Assembly: GCF_019670105.1 (NCBI RefSeq)
Contig: NZ_AP023032.1
Span: forward strand, 2,660,972-2,724,971
DNA: 64,000 bases
From: Agarivorans albus
Lineage (GTDB): Bacteria > Pseudomonadota > Gammaproteobacteria > Enterobacterales > Celerinatantimonadaceae
Reading direction: 5' to 3'
Numbering within the stretch: the stretch's first letter is position 1; the number at the start of each line of letters is the position of its first letter. Both the position numbers and the translations under genes were made by a program. Shown here piece by piece: positions 44,670 to 53,963 of this stretch. The notes below the pieces were generated by a model. That model worked only from the letters and a program-made list of their open reading frames with translations. It did not search any database and was not told where the DNA came from.

Positions 44670-46757
44670 TTATTTGGATTCGGCCACAGGCTCTATTGAG
44701 TGCAGCCCTGGCGATAAGTGAATAACTCCGCCGGCATCATTATCCAAAGATAGAATGTTGGTTTTACTGATGCGGTGTCGATAAATTTCACGCAGATATT
44801 TAATCGCATTTTCCACATTCTTAAAGTCCAGACGAATATCGTTAATCGATACAAACTTATCAGCTTCGCCAATCAACTCTCGATATTTCTTCTCATACAT
44901 TGGCTTAATAGCATACCAATTGGTATCTAAGATCTTGGCTGGATTTTCAAACTCCCATAAGAACTCTTGTAACTCTTCTGGCTTAAACTCATCTTGGGTA
45001 ATAAAGCGCAGTATTGCTTGGTCGATATCATCGTTATAACGATACTCTTCTTTAGCAAAACAACGTTTAATATAAGCAACTACCAAGGTCAAAAAGTCAT
45101 CACTTAAACAAGGGCTTTTGGCTACCAAAGTTGTTAAAGACAAGTTTGCTGAAGCGCCAATTACCAAGGCATAACGCTTTAAAGTCGTGTTAGGGAACAG
45201 CTTGTTAATATGCACTTTAAGCTTGTTTAAATCCATAAACGACAGCTTGTAGTCTTTTGGCAAAGAGATAATAGAAATTACCGACGAACAATGCTTGAAG
45301 AAGTGTAAGTCGTTTAGCTCTTCTGCATTATATTGGCTGTCTTGATACTTCTTCAATGACTGCTTATAACGCTGCGATTCGATAGGTAAAATACTGATAC
45401 CTTCAATAGCTTGAGTATCGCGATTGAAGTGAGGTAAATCTATTGAGCGGAAAAACAACTCATCAATATCAACATCATCATTTACAGATTTGTTTACCAC
45501 GCTCTCTGCGTAAGCGACCGCTACAGGGCCTGCCATACTCATGAACAAATCGTTTGCATCTAAGCGCACGGTTTCTGAAATATCAATGCCTGCGCGGCGG
45601 AAGTAGTTTTCGTCGTAATCAGTGGTTACGGCTTGCGCGGTTAAGATATTGAATATTTGTTGAGAGATATACTGATTGGCATATTTCTCCATAGTATTTA
45701 CGTCAATATCTTTGCCATTATCGCTTTCTTCTTGCTCTACATAACGCATGATATCGTTAGAAATCAACATCATAGAGTTCCAAGGGCGAATCCGCTTCAT
45801 CACATCTTCGGGTGTATCGTTACTTTCACGCTCTACGTTATACGAGAAATCCCATTCTTCAGAAAGGTACTTACATAACAAACGACCGGCGTTGATATGC
45901 AGTGCTTCAGACACCTCGATACTGCTACCCGAGATATTAGGCAGGATACAAATGCCCGAAGTGAAGATTGGTTCAAAAACAAAAGAATCGCGTTTATCGG
46001 GTTGATTAGATGGCGAAACTTGATAATCAAAGGTTTTACTTAGGTAAGAAAACTGCTGAGCAAGGCCAAACTCGGATGCCATGCCAGAACCCGTACCACC
46101 ACCTGCACTAAATATATAGAAGTAAAGGCGCGATTGGTTAGCTTTAATGCCGCAAGAGTCAACCAAGTAAGAGTGAATGTGACGCCAATCTTCGTTTCTG
46201 AAGCTGGCAGTTTCCTTATTTAAAATAATCTTAGCTAAGTACTGGCCTAAAATTGGCGCGTTACCTGCGCCTCCGGCGTGTACTTCAGATAAGTCCATCA
46301 ACTGGAGCTTCTTGTATTCATCGAGAAACTTTTGGCGACCGGCTTGTGAGGAGTACTTAATACGCCCGGCAATGTCTTTATCTAAATCGCCTACCAGAAC
46401 CACGGGTTCAATCAAAAATACTGGGTTGTCACCGTTACCGCTATCCAGTGGCAAATGATTTTTAATCCAACGCATGGGTTTAAATTCACGTTCCTGAGCG
46501 AGTTGGTCTTGGTACTCCAGCTCGTTAAGATAGTGATTACGGGAGTTGTATACCAAAGTGGCTACATCAAGTGCTATGTTTGATCCGCAGCGACCTAGGC
46601 CAATTAAGCAAACAGAGGGGAAGCTTTGTTCTAATAAGTCTTTTTCTTCAGACAAATTAGGAAAGATATTCTGTCTAACTTTATCGAGGTTACCTAGAAT
46701 TTTCTCTAGGCTACTCTCTGTGTAATACAAATGTTCTATAGGAAGAGAATCCTTCAT
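44670..46757 (-). CDS. Tubulin/FtsZ-superfamily GTPase-like protein (695 aa)
   Basis: The N-terminal 400 residues carry the nucleotide-binding loops of the FtsZ/tubulin fold in order. T1-like CLIGLGRCGSNI is at about 50-61, a GDLDKD loop at about 123-128, T3-like HAGGAGNAPILGQ at about 160-172, and the signature AGGGTGSG at 218-225. Near residue 400 the VRLDANDLF segment could be a T7-like catalytic loop. The remaining 300 residues are an extra C-terminal region I do not recognise. It is far longer than FtsZ (about 380-400 aa) and lacks the FtsZ C-terminal peptide, so it is not the division protein. It resembles the divergent bacterial tubulin-like families (Pfam Tubulin_2 or FtsZ-like groups). 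AAGGATGAACT precedes the ATG. It is a single-gene unit between the small gene and sucD. GTP binding is likely; polymerisation and role are unknown. Confidence 0.82.
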   Translation of the reverse strand: MKDSLPIEHLYYTESSLEKILGNLDKVRQNIFPNLSEEKDLLEQSFPSVCLIGLGRCGSNIALDVATLVYNSRNHYLNELEYQDQLAQEREFKPMRWIKNHLPLDSGNGDNPVFLIEPVVLVGDLDKDIAGRIKYSSQAGRQKFLDEYKKLQLMDLSEVHAGGAGNAPILGQYLAKIILNKETASFRNEDWRHIHSYLVDSCGIKANQSRLYFYIFSAGGGTGSGMASEFGLAQQFSYLSKTFDYQVSPSNQPDKRDSFVFEPIFTSGICILPNISGSSIEVSEALHINAGRLLCKYLSEEWDFSYNVERESNDTPEDVMKRIRPWNSMMLISNDIMRYVEQEESDNGKDIDVNTMEKYANQYISQQIFNILTAQAVTTDYDENYFRRAGIDISETVRLDANDLFMSMAGPVAVAYAESVVNKSVNDDVDIDELFFRSIDLPHFNRDTQAIEGISILPIESQRYKQSLKKYQDSQYNAEELNDLHFFKHCSSVISIISLPKDYKLSFMDLNKLKVHINKLFPNTTLKRYALVIGASANLSLTTLVAKSPCLSDDFLTLVVAYIKRCFAKEEYRYNDDIDQAILRFITQDEFKPEELQEFLWEFENPAKILDTNWYAIKPMYEKKYRELIGEADKFVSINDIRLDFKNVENAIKYLREIYRHRISKTNILSLDNDAGGVIHLSPGLHSIEPVAESK

Positions 46758-46931
46758 AGTTCATCCTTGTCGTTAGTCTAGTAATTATTTTATTTTTATC
46801 CCTTCATCCTTGTTCATTCCCCGCTTAAAAGCAAGTTATTCAGCCCCTTAACAATGGTTATTGTGATAATAGTAAGTCGCTTACAAATCTCCACGTTCAT
46901 ACCACCAAAGAGCTAACAAAATTTAGCCAAT

Positions 46932-46958
46932 AAAAAAGGCGCCCTAAGGCGCCTTATT
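46932..46958 (-). terminator. Intrinsic terminator after sucD
   Basis: On the minus strand an AAGGCGCC/GGCGCCTT hairpin with a 4-nt loop is followed by six T. It ends the suc transcript 15 nt past the sucD stop. The rest of 46758-46973 holds the promoter region of the tubulin-like gene. Confidence 0.88.
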
Positions 46959-46973
46959 GCATTAAGTTAAAAA

Positions 46974-47846
46974 TTACCAACCGGTAACTTCACGCAATGC
47001 TTTACCAATATCGGCAAGACTACGTACTGTTTTAACACCTGCATCTTCAAGAGCAGCAAACTTGTCTGCAGCAGTACCTTTACCGCCAGCGATAATGGCA
47101 CCGGCGTGGCCCATACGTTTACCCGGAGGAGCAGTAACACCAGCAATGTAAGAAACTACAGGCTTGGTTACATTTTCTTTAATGTAAGCTGCTGCTTCTT
47201 CTTCTGCACTACCACCAATTTCACCAATCATTACGATTGCTTCAGTTTTTGGATCGTTTTGGAACATTTCCAAAATGTCGATGAAGTTAGAGCCTGGAAT
47301 TGGGTCACCGCCAATACCTACACAGCTAGACTGACCAAAACCTTCGTCGGTAGTTTGCTTAACTGCTTCGTACGTTAGTGTGCCTGAACGAGACACAATA
47401 CCAACTTTACCGGCTTTATGAATGTGGCCTGGCATAATACCAATTTTACATTCATCAGGCGTAATAACACCCGGGCAGTTAGGGCCAATCATACGTGCGC
47501 CAGCTTCATCTAATTTCACTTTAACTTCTAGCATATCCAAAGTTGGAATGCCTTCGGTAATAGTGATGATGATTTTAATGCCAGCTGAGATTGCTTCTAA
47601 AATAGCGTCTTTACAGAAAGGAGCTGGCACGTAAATTACTGTAGCGTCTGCGCCAGTAGCTTGTACCGCTTCACTTACTGTATTGAACACTGGAAGACCT
47701 AAGTGAGTTTGACCGCCTTTACCAGGTGATACACCACCTACCATTTGCGTACCGTACTCAATAGCTTGCTCAGAGTGGAAAGTACCTTGACCACCAGTGA
47801 AACCTTGACAGATCACTTTAGTGTTTTTGTCGATTAGAATGCTCAT
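46974..47846 (-). CDS. sucD: Succinyl-CoA synthetase alpha subunit (ADP-forming)
   Basis: This 290-aa protein (289 in E. coli) has the CoA-binding Rossmann region ([20 protein letters not shown]), the [19 protein letters not shown] segment and the phospho-histidine loop [14 protein letters not shown]. With SucC it converts succinyl-CoA to succinate with substrate-level phosphorylation in the TCA cycle. Its ATG overlaps the sucC stop by one base, so the subunits are translationally coupled. It is last in the suc gene run and is followed by a terminator. Confidence 0.97.
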   Translation of the reverse strand: MSILIDKNTKVICQGFTGGQGTFHSEQAIEYGTQMVGGVSPGKGGQTHLGLPVFNTVSEAVQATGADATVIYVPAPFCKDAILEAISAGIKIIITITEGIPTLDMLEVKVKLDEAGARMIGPNCPGVITPDECKIGIMPGHIHKAGKVGIVSRSGTLTYEAVKQTTDEGFGQSSCVGIGGDPIPGSNFIDILEMFQNDPKTEAIVMIGEIGGSAEEEAAAYIKENVTKPVVSYIAGVTAPPGKRMGHAGAIIAGGKGTAADKFAALEDAGVKTVRSLADIGKALREVTGW

Positions 47847-49012
47847 TACTTGGCCTCCGCTGCTTTAACTACTTGCTCTGCAGCATCAGTTAAGCTGGTA
47901 GCTGCAATAATGTTAAGGCCTGACTCAGCCAAACGTTGGGTACCTAGCTCTGCATTGTTACCTTCAAGACGAACAACAACTGGTACACTCACACCAACTT
48001 CTTCTACAGCGCCAATAATACCGTCGGCAATTAAGTCACAACGTACAATACCGCCAAAAATGTTTACCAATACGGCTTTTACTTTGTCGTCTGACAAAAT
48101 AATCTTAAATGCTTCGGTAACACGTTCTTTGGTTGCGCCGCCACCAACATCTAGGAAGTTGGCCGGAGAACCGCCGTGTAGTTGAACGATATCCATAGTA
48201 CCCATTGCTAGGCCGGCACCGTTAACCATACAACCAATGCTACCATCCAGTGCTACGTAGTTTAGCTCCCATTGCGCGGCATGTGCTTCACGCTCATCTT
48301 CCTGCGAAGGATCGTGCATTTCACGTAGCTTAGGCTGACGGTACATCGCATTTGAATCGATGTTAATTTTACCGTCTAGGCAAACTAAATCACCGCTACC
48401 GGTAACCACTAGCGGGTTAATTTCTAAAAGCGCCAAATCGTGGTCAGTAAACATTTCTGCAAGACCAACAAAGATCTTAGTGAATTGACGAATTTGAGCG
48501 CCTTCAAGGCCTAATTTAAACGCTAACTCACGCGCTTGATAAGCTTGAGGACCCACTAAGGGATCGATAGCCATTTGGTGAATCAACTCTGGCGTTTCTT
48601 CGGCAACCTTTTCGATTTCCATGCCGCCTTCAGTTGATGCCATAAATACAACGCGACGCGTTGCACGGTCTACAACCGCGCCTAAGTAAAGCTCGTTAGC
48701 GATGTCAGAGGCTTCTTCTACCAAGATTTTTGATACAGGTTGGCCATTAGCATCGGTTTGATAAGTGACTAAGTTTTTGCCTAACCATTGTTGAGCAAAT
48801 GCCTTAATTTCTTCTTTATCAGACGTTACTTTTACGCCGCCAGCTTTACCGCGTCCACCTGCGTGAACTTGAGTTTTTACTACCCATGTAGAGCCAGGGA
48901 TTTTGCCCGCAGCTTCAGCTGCTTCTTGTGGGGTATCACAGGCGTAACCTTCTGGCACTGGCAAGCCATAGTCGGCAAATAATTGCTTGGCCTGATATTC
49001 ATGCAAATTCAT
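47846..49012 (-). CDS. sucC: Succinyl-CoA synthetase beta subunit
   Basis: This 388-aa protein has the same length as E. coli SucC. It has the N-terminal ATP-grasp domain ([20 protein letters not shown] start, [18 protein letters not shown] for nucleotide binding, [11 protein letters not shown] for magnesium). The C-terminal ligase domain contains [17 protein letters not shown] and [16 protein letters not shown]. It provides nucleotide specificity and succinate binding for the SucCD enzyme. The 92-bp gap to sucB contains a hairpin, so its level may be set partly by RNA processing or attenuation. Confidence 0.97.
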   Translation of the reverse strand: MNLHEYQAKQLFADYGLPVPEGYACDTPQEAAEAAGKIPGSTWVVKTQVHAGGRGKAGGVKVTSDKEEIKAFAQQWLGKNLVTYQTDANGQPVSKILVEEASDIANELYLGAVVDRATRRVVFMASTEGGMEIEKVAEETPELIHQMAIDPLVGPQAYQARELAFKLGLEGAQIRQFTKIFVGLAEMFTDHDLALLEINPLVVTGSGDLVCLDGKINIDSNAMYRQPKLREMHDPSQEDEREAHAAQWELNYVALDGSIGCMVNGAGLAMGTMDIVQLHGGSPANFLDVGGGATKERVTEAFKIILSDDKVKAVLVNIFGGIVRCDLIADGIIGAVEEVGVSVPVVVRLEGNNAELGTQRLAESGLNIIAATSLTDAAEQVVKAAEAK

Positions 49013-49071
49013 GATGTTCTATCCATAGTGTTAGGGGATACATTAGAGGTGCTGAACACCTTTCCGAATAA

Positions 49072-49090
49072 GGGCCTGAAAAACAGGCCC
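49072..49090. other. Perfect hairpin in the sucB-sucC spacer
   Basis: GGGCCTG-aaaaa-CAGGCCC is a perfect 7-bp stem 14 nt past the sucB stop. On the transcribed minus strand it is followed only by TTATTC, so it is a weak terminator at best. Attenuation, protection of the sucAB 3' end or RNase processing are possible. Confidence 0.5.
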
Positions 49091-49104
49091 AATACAAACT
49101 TTTA

Positions 49105-50292
49105 TTACACGTCGAGCAATAAGCGCGTTGGGTCTTCGAGTAACTCTTTAATGGTTACTAAGAAACCAACCGACTCTTTTCCATCTACCAAGCGGTGGTC
49201 ATAAGACAACGCTAAGTACATCATTGGTAAAATTTCTACCTGGCCATTCACTGCCATTGGGCGGTCTTGAATTTTGTGCATGCCCAAAATAGCGCTTTGT
49301 GGTGGGTTAATAATTGGCGTAGACATTAACGAGCCAAATACTCCACCGTTAGTAATTGTAAAGTTACCACCGGTTAATTCATCAACGGTTAACTTACCAT
49401 CACGACCTTTAATAGCCAGTTCACGGATACCTTTTTCAATATCAGCAACGCTTAGCAAATCACAATCACGCAGTACCGGCGTTACCAAGCCACGAGGCGT
49501 TGATACAGCGATGCTTACGTCGAAGTAATTGTGGTAAACAATTTCATCGCCGTCGATAGACGCGTTAACTTCTGGGAAGCGTTTTAAAGCTTCAACAACT
49601 GCTTTTACGTAAAAAGACATAAAGCCTAAACGAATATCGTGACGCTTTTCAAATACGTCTTGATATTGCTTACGCAAAGTCATAATTGGCTTCATGTTAA
49701 CTTCGTTAAAGGTTGTTAACATTGCAGTGGTATTTTTGGCTTCCAACAAACGCTCAGCTACACGCTTGCGTAAACGCGTCATAGCTACACGCTTTTCGCT
49801 ACGCGAAGATAGCGGCGCTTGTGGCGCAGCGGCTTCGGCTTTAGCTTCTTTGGCAGCTGCTGCAGGTTTAGCAATATGTGCTTCTACATCTTCTTTGGTT
49901 ATACGACCATTTGGGCCAGAGCCTTTAATTGCAGAGGCATCAATACCCTTCTCTGCCACTAAACGGCGTACAGATGGTGACAACTCTTCGCCGCTATCAG
50001 CTTTATCGTTGCCAGCATCTGCAGCTTTAGTGCTAACTTCTTCGCCAGCAACTGCGCCTGCTTTCATCTTACCGATAACTTGCTGAGCAAGTACCGTTTC
50101 ACCTTCTGCTTCAACAATCTCTTCAAGCACGCCAGCTTCCAATGCGGGTACTTCAAGTACAACTTTATCTGTCTCAATATCAACAATTACTTCATCACGC
50201 TCTACTGCGTCACCAGGCTGCTTGTGCCAAGTGGCAATTGTTGCATCAGCTACTGATTCAGGTAGGTCTGGCACTTTAATTTCAATGCTCAT
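49105..50292 (-). CDS. sucB: Dihydrolipoyllysine succinyltransferase, E2 of 2-oxoglutarate dehydrogenase
   Basis: This 395-aa protein (405 in E. coli) has an N-terminal lipoyl domain with [13 protein letters not shown] carrying the lipoylated lysine (about residue 43). An Ala/Glu-rich linker leads to a peripheral-subunit-binding domain ([26 protein letters not shown]), then a second Ala-rich linker and the acyltransferase core ending in the catalytic [11 protein letters not shown]. It transfers succinyl groups to CoA and forms the core of the complex. AAGGAAG lies just before the ATG, 21 nt after sucA. The E3 gene (lpd) is not in this window. Confidence 0.97.
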   Translation of the reverse strand: MSIEIKVPDLPESVADATIATWHKQPGDAVERDEVIVDIETDKVVLEVPALEAGVLEEIVEAEGETVLAQQVIGKMKAGAVAGEEVSTKAADAGNDKADSGEELSPSVRRLVAEKGIDASAIKGSGPNGRITKEDVEAHIAKPAAAAKEAKAEAAAPQAPLSSRSEKRVAMTRLRKRVAERLLEAKNTTAMLTTFNEVNMKPIMTLRKQYQDVFEKRHDIRLGFMSFYVKAVVEALKRFPEVNASIDGDEIVYHNYFDVSIAVSTPRGLVTPVLRDCDLLSVADIEKGIRELAIKGRDGKLTVDELTGGNFTITNGGVFGSLMSTPIINPPQSAILGMHKIQDRPMAVNGQVEILPMMYLALSYDHRLVDGKESVGFLVTIKELLEDPTRLLLDV

Positions 50293-50313
50293 TAAGGCTT
50301 CCTTTATTCTTTT

Positions 50314-53115
50314 TTATTCAACTGTCAACGCATCAGTAACTAGAGCGCGTTGTTGTTTTAAGTGAAGGGACATATACCCAACCGCAGGTGACGCAGATGC
50401 TGGTCGACCAGCATAACGCAATTCTGCTCCGGCAGGGATTACAGATTTAAAGTGATGCTGGCTACTATACCAGGCACCTTGGTTAAGCGGTTCTTCCTGA
50501 CACCAAACAAATCTTTCTACATGTTGATATTGTTCAAAAATCTGTTTCACGTCTTGGTCGGGGAACGGATACAACTGCTCAATACGTACCAAAGCAACAT
50601 CAGTTTGTTCATTTTTACGGCGTTGCTCAAGCAAGTCGTAATAAACTTTGCCTGAACACATAACTACTTGGCGAACCTGAGCTGGGTCTATATCGTCTAA
50701 CTCACCGATAGCATTTTGGAACTGACCTTCTGCTAACTCTTCTAAACTAGACACCGCTAGAGGATGACGAAGTAAAGACTTAGGCGACATTACCACTAAC
50801 GGGCGACGCATAGGGCGAACCTGTTGGCGACGCAACATATGGTAAACCTGGGCAGGTGTAGATGGCACACATACTTGCATGTTGTGTTCTGCACACAATT
50901 GCAAGTAACGTTCTAAACGCGCAGATGAGTGCTCTGGACCTTGACCTTCATAACCATGTGGAAGCAGCATCACAAGGCCACACATACGGCCCCACTTTTG
51001 CTCGCCAGATGATAAGAATTGGTCGATTACCACTTGGGCACCGTTAGCAAAATCACCAAACTGCGCTTCCCAAATAACCAAAGTAGAAGGCTCTGCAGTT
51101 GTGTAACCATATTCAAAGGCAAGCACAGCTTCTTCAGATAATACTGAGTCAAATAAAGCTAAATGCCCCTGCTCTTCAGCAAGGTTTTTCAATGGAACAT
51201 AGGTTGATGCATCTGTTTGGTTATGCAACACAGCATGACGGTGGAAGAAAGTACCACGGCCGGAGTCTTGACCGGTAATACGGATATTTTGCTTCTCGTC
51301 AAGCAAGCTTGCGTAAGCTAAATTTTCTGCAAAACCCCAATCAAGTGGTTTTTCACCTAAGGCCATTAAGCGGCGATCATCGTTAATTTTCTTAACTCGA
51401 GGATGCAGCTTATGTTCTTCTGGTAACTTGGTTAGCCTTTCACCAAGATCTTGAATAGCTTCAACGGGTAACGAAGAATCGTATTCCATATCCCATTCAT
51501 GACCGAGATATGGTCGCCAATCAACACTGTGTTCAGTCATTGGGCGCCATTCTTCAACAACACAATCACCATTATCTAGTTGATCACGGTAGCCATTAAC
51601 CAACGCAGTAGCCTCGGCGCTATCTAATTGACCGCGCTCAACTAACACATCTGCGTAAAATTTACGTGGCGTTGGGTGCTTCTTAATTTTTTGGTACATC
51701 AAAGGCTGAGTTGCATTTGGCTCATCGGCTTCGTTGTGACCATGACGGCGGTAACATACCAAATCAATAACTACATCACGCTTAAAGGTATTGCGGTAGT
51801 CCAGCGCCATTCGGCTAACAAAAGCAACCGCTTCTGGATCGTCGCCATTTACATGGAATATTGGAGCCTGCACCATTTTTGCAATATCAGTACAGTATTG
51901 GGTTGAGCGAGTATCACGCGGATTGGAGGTGGTGAAACCAACTTGGTTATTCACCACAATTCGCACTGTGCCGCCAACTTTAAAGCCACGCGCTTGTGAC
52001 ATATTAAAGGTTTCTTGTACAACACCTTGGCCAGCAATAGCTGAGTCACCGTGGATGGTAATTGGCAAACAGTTTTCACCTGCGCGGCGATCTTGTCGAG
52101 CACGAACTGAGCCCATCACTACCGGATTTACAATTTCTAAATGCGATGGGTTAAAGGCTAACGACATATGTACATTGCCACCAGGAGTAGCAAAGTCTGA
52201 ACTAAAGCCTTGGTGGTACTTAACGTCACCAGTGCCCCAAGTGTCGTCGTGTTTGCCGGCAAACTCATCAAACAATTCTGATGGGTTTTTACCCAGTACA
52301 TTTACCAGTACGTTTAAGCGACCGCGGTGAGCCATGCCCACAACAACCTCTTTAGTACCTTGAATACCAGCAGAACGAACAATTTCTTTAAGCATTACCA
52401 GCAAGCTATCGCCACCTTCCAACGAGAAGCGTTTTGCCCCTGGGAATTTAGCGCCTAGGTATTTTTCTAAACCCTCTGCTGCTGTTAAGCTTTTAAGAAA
52501 GCGAATTCGGTCTTCTTGTGTAAAGTCGCCCTGCCCTTCAACAGACTCTAAGCGGCTTTGAATCCAACGTTTTTCGTCAGTATCGGTAATGTGCATGTAT
52601 TCAGCACCGATAGAGCCACAGTAGGTTTTTAATAAAGACTTATGTAAATCTTTAAGTGCCATGGTTTCTTTACCAATGGCATACGAACCTACGTTAAACG
52701 TTTCTTCAAAGTCTGCACTATCTAAGGCATGAAACTCTGGAGATAGGTCGGCTACGCGTTCTTGTTGCCATAAACCTAAAGGATCCAGTTGCGCATGCTG
52801 ATGGCCGCGAAAGCGGTAAGCATTAATTAACTGCAATACTTTAACTTGTTTGGCACCGTGTTGAGGGTCTTCAACCGGAGAACTAAAACGAGAGGTATCT
52901 TTCGCTAAACGGCGAAAGTAGTCACGAATAGGAGCGTGAGGGGTATCTTCAGATGTACCTTCCACAGCTGGAAGCTCAGCGAACACTTCCTGCCATTGTT
53001 CAGATACAGAAGAAGGATCTTCTAAATATGCCTCATAGAGGTCTTCCACATAGGTCGAATTAGCACCAGCTAAATGCGAGGACTCTAGCCAGGCCTTCAT
53101 TACGCCATTTTGCAT
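50314..53115 (-). CDS. sucA: 2-oxoglutarate dehydrogenase E1 component
   Basis: At 933 aa it has the same length as E. coli SucA. The N-terminal segment (MKAWLESSHLAGANSTYVED) binds E2. The thiamine diphosphate part contains GMAHRGRLNVLVNVLGK and IHGDSAIAGQGVVQET, plus the HNEADEPNATQPLMY loop. The pyrimidine-binding half has SGRGTFFHRHAVLHNQ and LLPHGYEGQGPEHSSARLER. It decarboxylates 2-oxoglutarate and passes the succinyl group to SucB. An AAGGGA site lies 10 nt before the ATG. A terminator-like hairpin separates it from sdhB, so it may have its own promoter in the 124-bp spacer. Confidence 0.97.
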   Translation of the reverse strand: MQNGVMKAWLESSHLAGANSTYVEDLYEAYLEDPSSVSEQWQEVFAELPAVEGTSEDTPHAPIRDYFRRLAKDTSRFSSPVEDPQHGAKQVKVLQLINAYRFRGHQHAQLDPLGLWQQERVADLSPEFHALDSADFEETFNVGSYAIGKETMALKDLHKSLLKTYCGSIGAEYMHITDTDEKRWIQSRLESVEGQGDFTQEDRIRFLKSLTAAEGLEKYLGAKFPGAKRFSLEGGDSLLVMLKEIVRSAGIQGTKEVVVGMAHRGRLNVLVNVLGKNPSELFDEFAGKHDDTWGTGDVKYHQGFSSDFATPGGNVHMSLAFNPSHLEIVNPVVMGSVRARQDRRAGENCLPITIHGDSAIAGQGVVQETFNMSQARGFKVGGTVRIVVNNQVGFTTSNPRDTRSTQYCTDIAKMVQAPIFHVNGDDPEAVAFVSRMALDYRNTFKRDVVIDLVCYRRHGHNEADEPNATQPLMYQKIKKHPTPRKFYADVLVERGQLDSAEATALVNGYRDQLDNGDCVVEEWRPMTEHSVDWRPYLGHEWDMEYDSSLPVEAIQDLGERLTKLPEEHKLHPRVKKINDDRRLMALGEKPLDWGFAENLAYASLLDEKQNIRITGQDSGRGTFFHRHAVLHNQTDASTYVPLKNLAEEQGHLALFDSVLSEEAVLAFEYGYTTAEPSTLVIWEAQFGDFANGAQVVIDQFLSSGEQKWGRMCGLVMLLPHGYEGQGPEHSSARLERYLQLCAEHNMQVCVPSTPAQVYHMLRRQQVRPMRRPLVVMSPKSLLRHPLAVSSLEELAEGQFQNAIGELDDIDPAQVRQVVMCSGKVYYDLLEQRRKNEQTDVALVRIEQLYPFPDQDVKQIFEQYQHVERFVWCQEEPLNQGAWYSSQHHFKSVIPAGAELRYAGRPASASPAVGYMSLHLKQQRALVTDALTVE

Positions 53116-53173
53116 TTAAACGCTATCCCTTTATTTTCTACGTCACTGTATGACTTTATAGGGTTTTATAAAA

Positions 53174-53207
53174 AAATAGCCATCCTACCGAAGTAAAATG
53201 GCTATTT
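53174..53207 (-). terminator. Terminator-like hairpin between sdhB and sucA
   Basis: On the minus strand AAATAGCCAT pairs with ATGGCTATTT. An inner TAC-TTCG-GTA tetraloop stem lies inside it and further T bases follow. It sits about 30 nt past the sdhB stop and should partly or fully end the sdh transcript before sucA. In E. coli the two groups are read as one long operon. Confidence 0.75.
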
Positions 53208-53239
53208 AGAACCAGCTAATTATAAAAATTAACTTTTTG

Positions 53240-53953
53240 CTAAACAGCCCGTTTTATCAGCATCGACTTAATATGGCCGATAGCTTTTGTCGGGTTTAAT
53301 CCTTTAGGACAAACACTTACACAGTTCATAATGCCATGACAGCGGAATACGCTAAAGGCATCGTCTAATTCTGCAAGACGTTCATCAGTAGCCGTATCTC
53401 GACTATCTGCTAACCAACGATATGCTGCCAATAGGCCAGCAGGGCCAACAAATTTCTCTGGGTTCCACCAGAAAGAAGGACAAGACGTTGAACAACATGC
53501 ACATAGGATACACTCGTACATTCCGTCTAACTTTTCACGTTCTTCTGGGCTCTGCAAGTTTTCACGAGCAGGTGGAATTTGTTCATCATTGATTAAGAAT
53601 GGCTTAATACGCGCATAGTTATCGTAAAACTGCCCCATATCAACCACGAGGTCGCGTACTACAGGTAAGCCAGGCAGCGGGCGAATAACAATATCGCCTT
53701 TACCTAACAAGTCTGACAAAGGAGTCACACAAGCTAAGCCGTTTTTACCATTCATATTAATGCCGTCGGAACCACAAACGCCTTCACGACATGAACGTCG
53801 AAAAGCAATGCTAGGGTCTTGTTCTTTAAGCAAAATCAATGCATCTAGTACCATCATATCAGAGCCCTCTGGGACCTCAAGCTGATATGACTTCATATTT
53901 GGTTTTGTGTCCGTATCCGGGTTGTAGCGGTACAGAGAAAAATTAACGTTCAT
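53240..53953 (-). CDS. sdhB: Succinate dehydrogenase iron-sulfur subunit
   Basis: The start is set at the ATG at 53953, which has a full AAGGAGG site and gives 237 aa beginning MNVNFSLYRYNPDTD like E. coli SdhB; a 15-residue extension upstream is not needed. Cluster ligands: CREGVCGSDGINMNGKNGLAC for the [2Fe-2S] centre, CILCACCSTSCP for the [4Fe-4S], and CHGIMNCVSVCPKGL for the [4Fe-4S]/[3Fe-4S] pair. It passes electrons from SdhA flavin to quinone in complex II on the cytoplasmic face of the inner membrane. It follows sdhA by 10 nt. Confidence 0.97.
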   Translation of the reverse strand: MNVNFSLYRYNPDTDTKPNMKSYQLEVPEGSDMMVLDALILLKEQDPSIAFRRSCREGVCGSDGINMNGKNGLACVTPLSDLLGKGDIVIRPLPGLPVVRDLVVDMGQFYDNYARIKPFLINDEQIPPARENLQSPEEREKLDGMYECILCACCSTSCPSFWWNPEKFVGPAGLLAAYRWLADSRDTATDERLAELDDAFSVFRCHGIMNCVSVCPKGLNPTKAIGHIKSMLIKRAV

Positions 53954-53963
53954 TACCGCCTCC

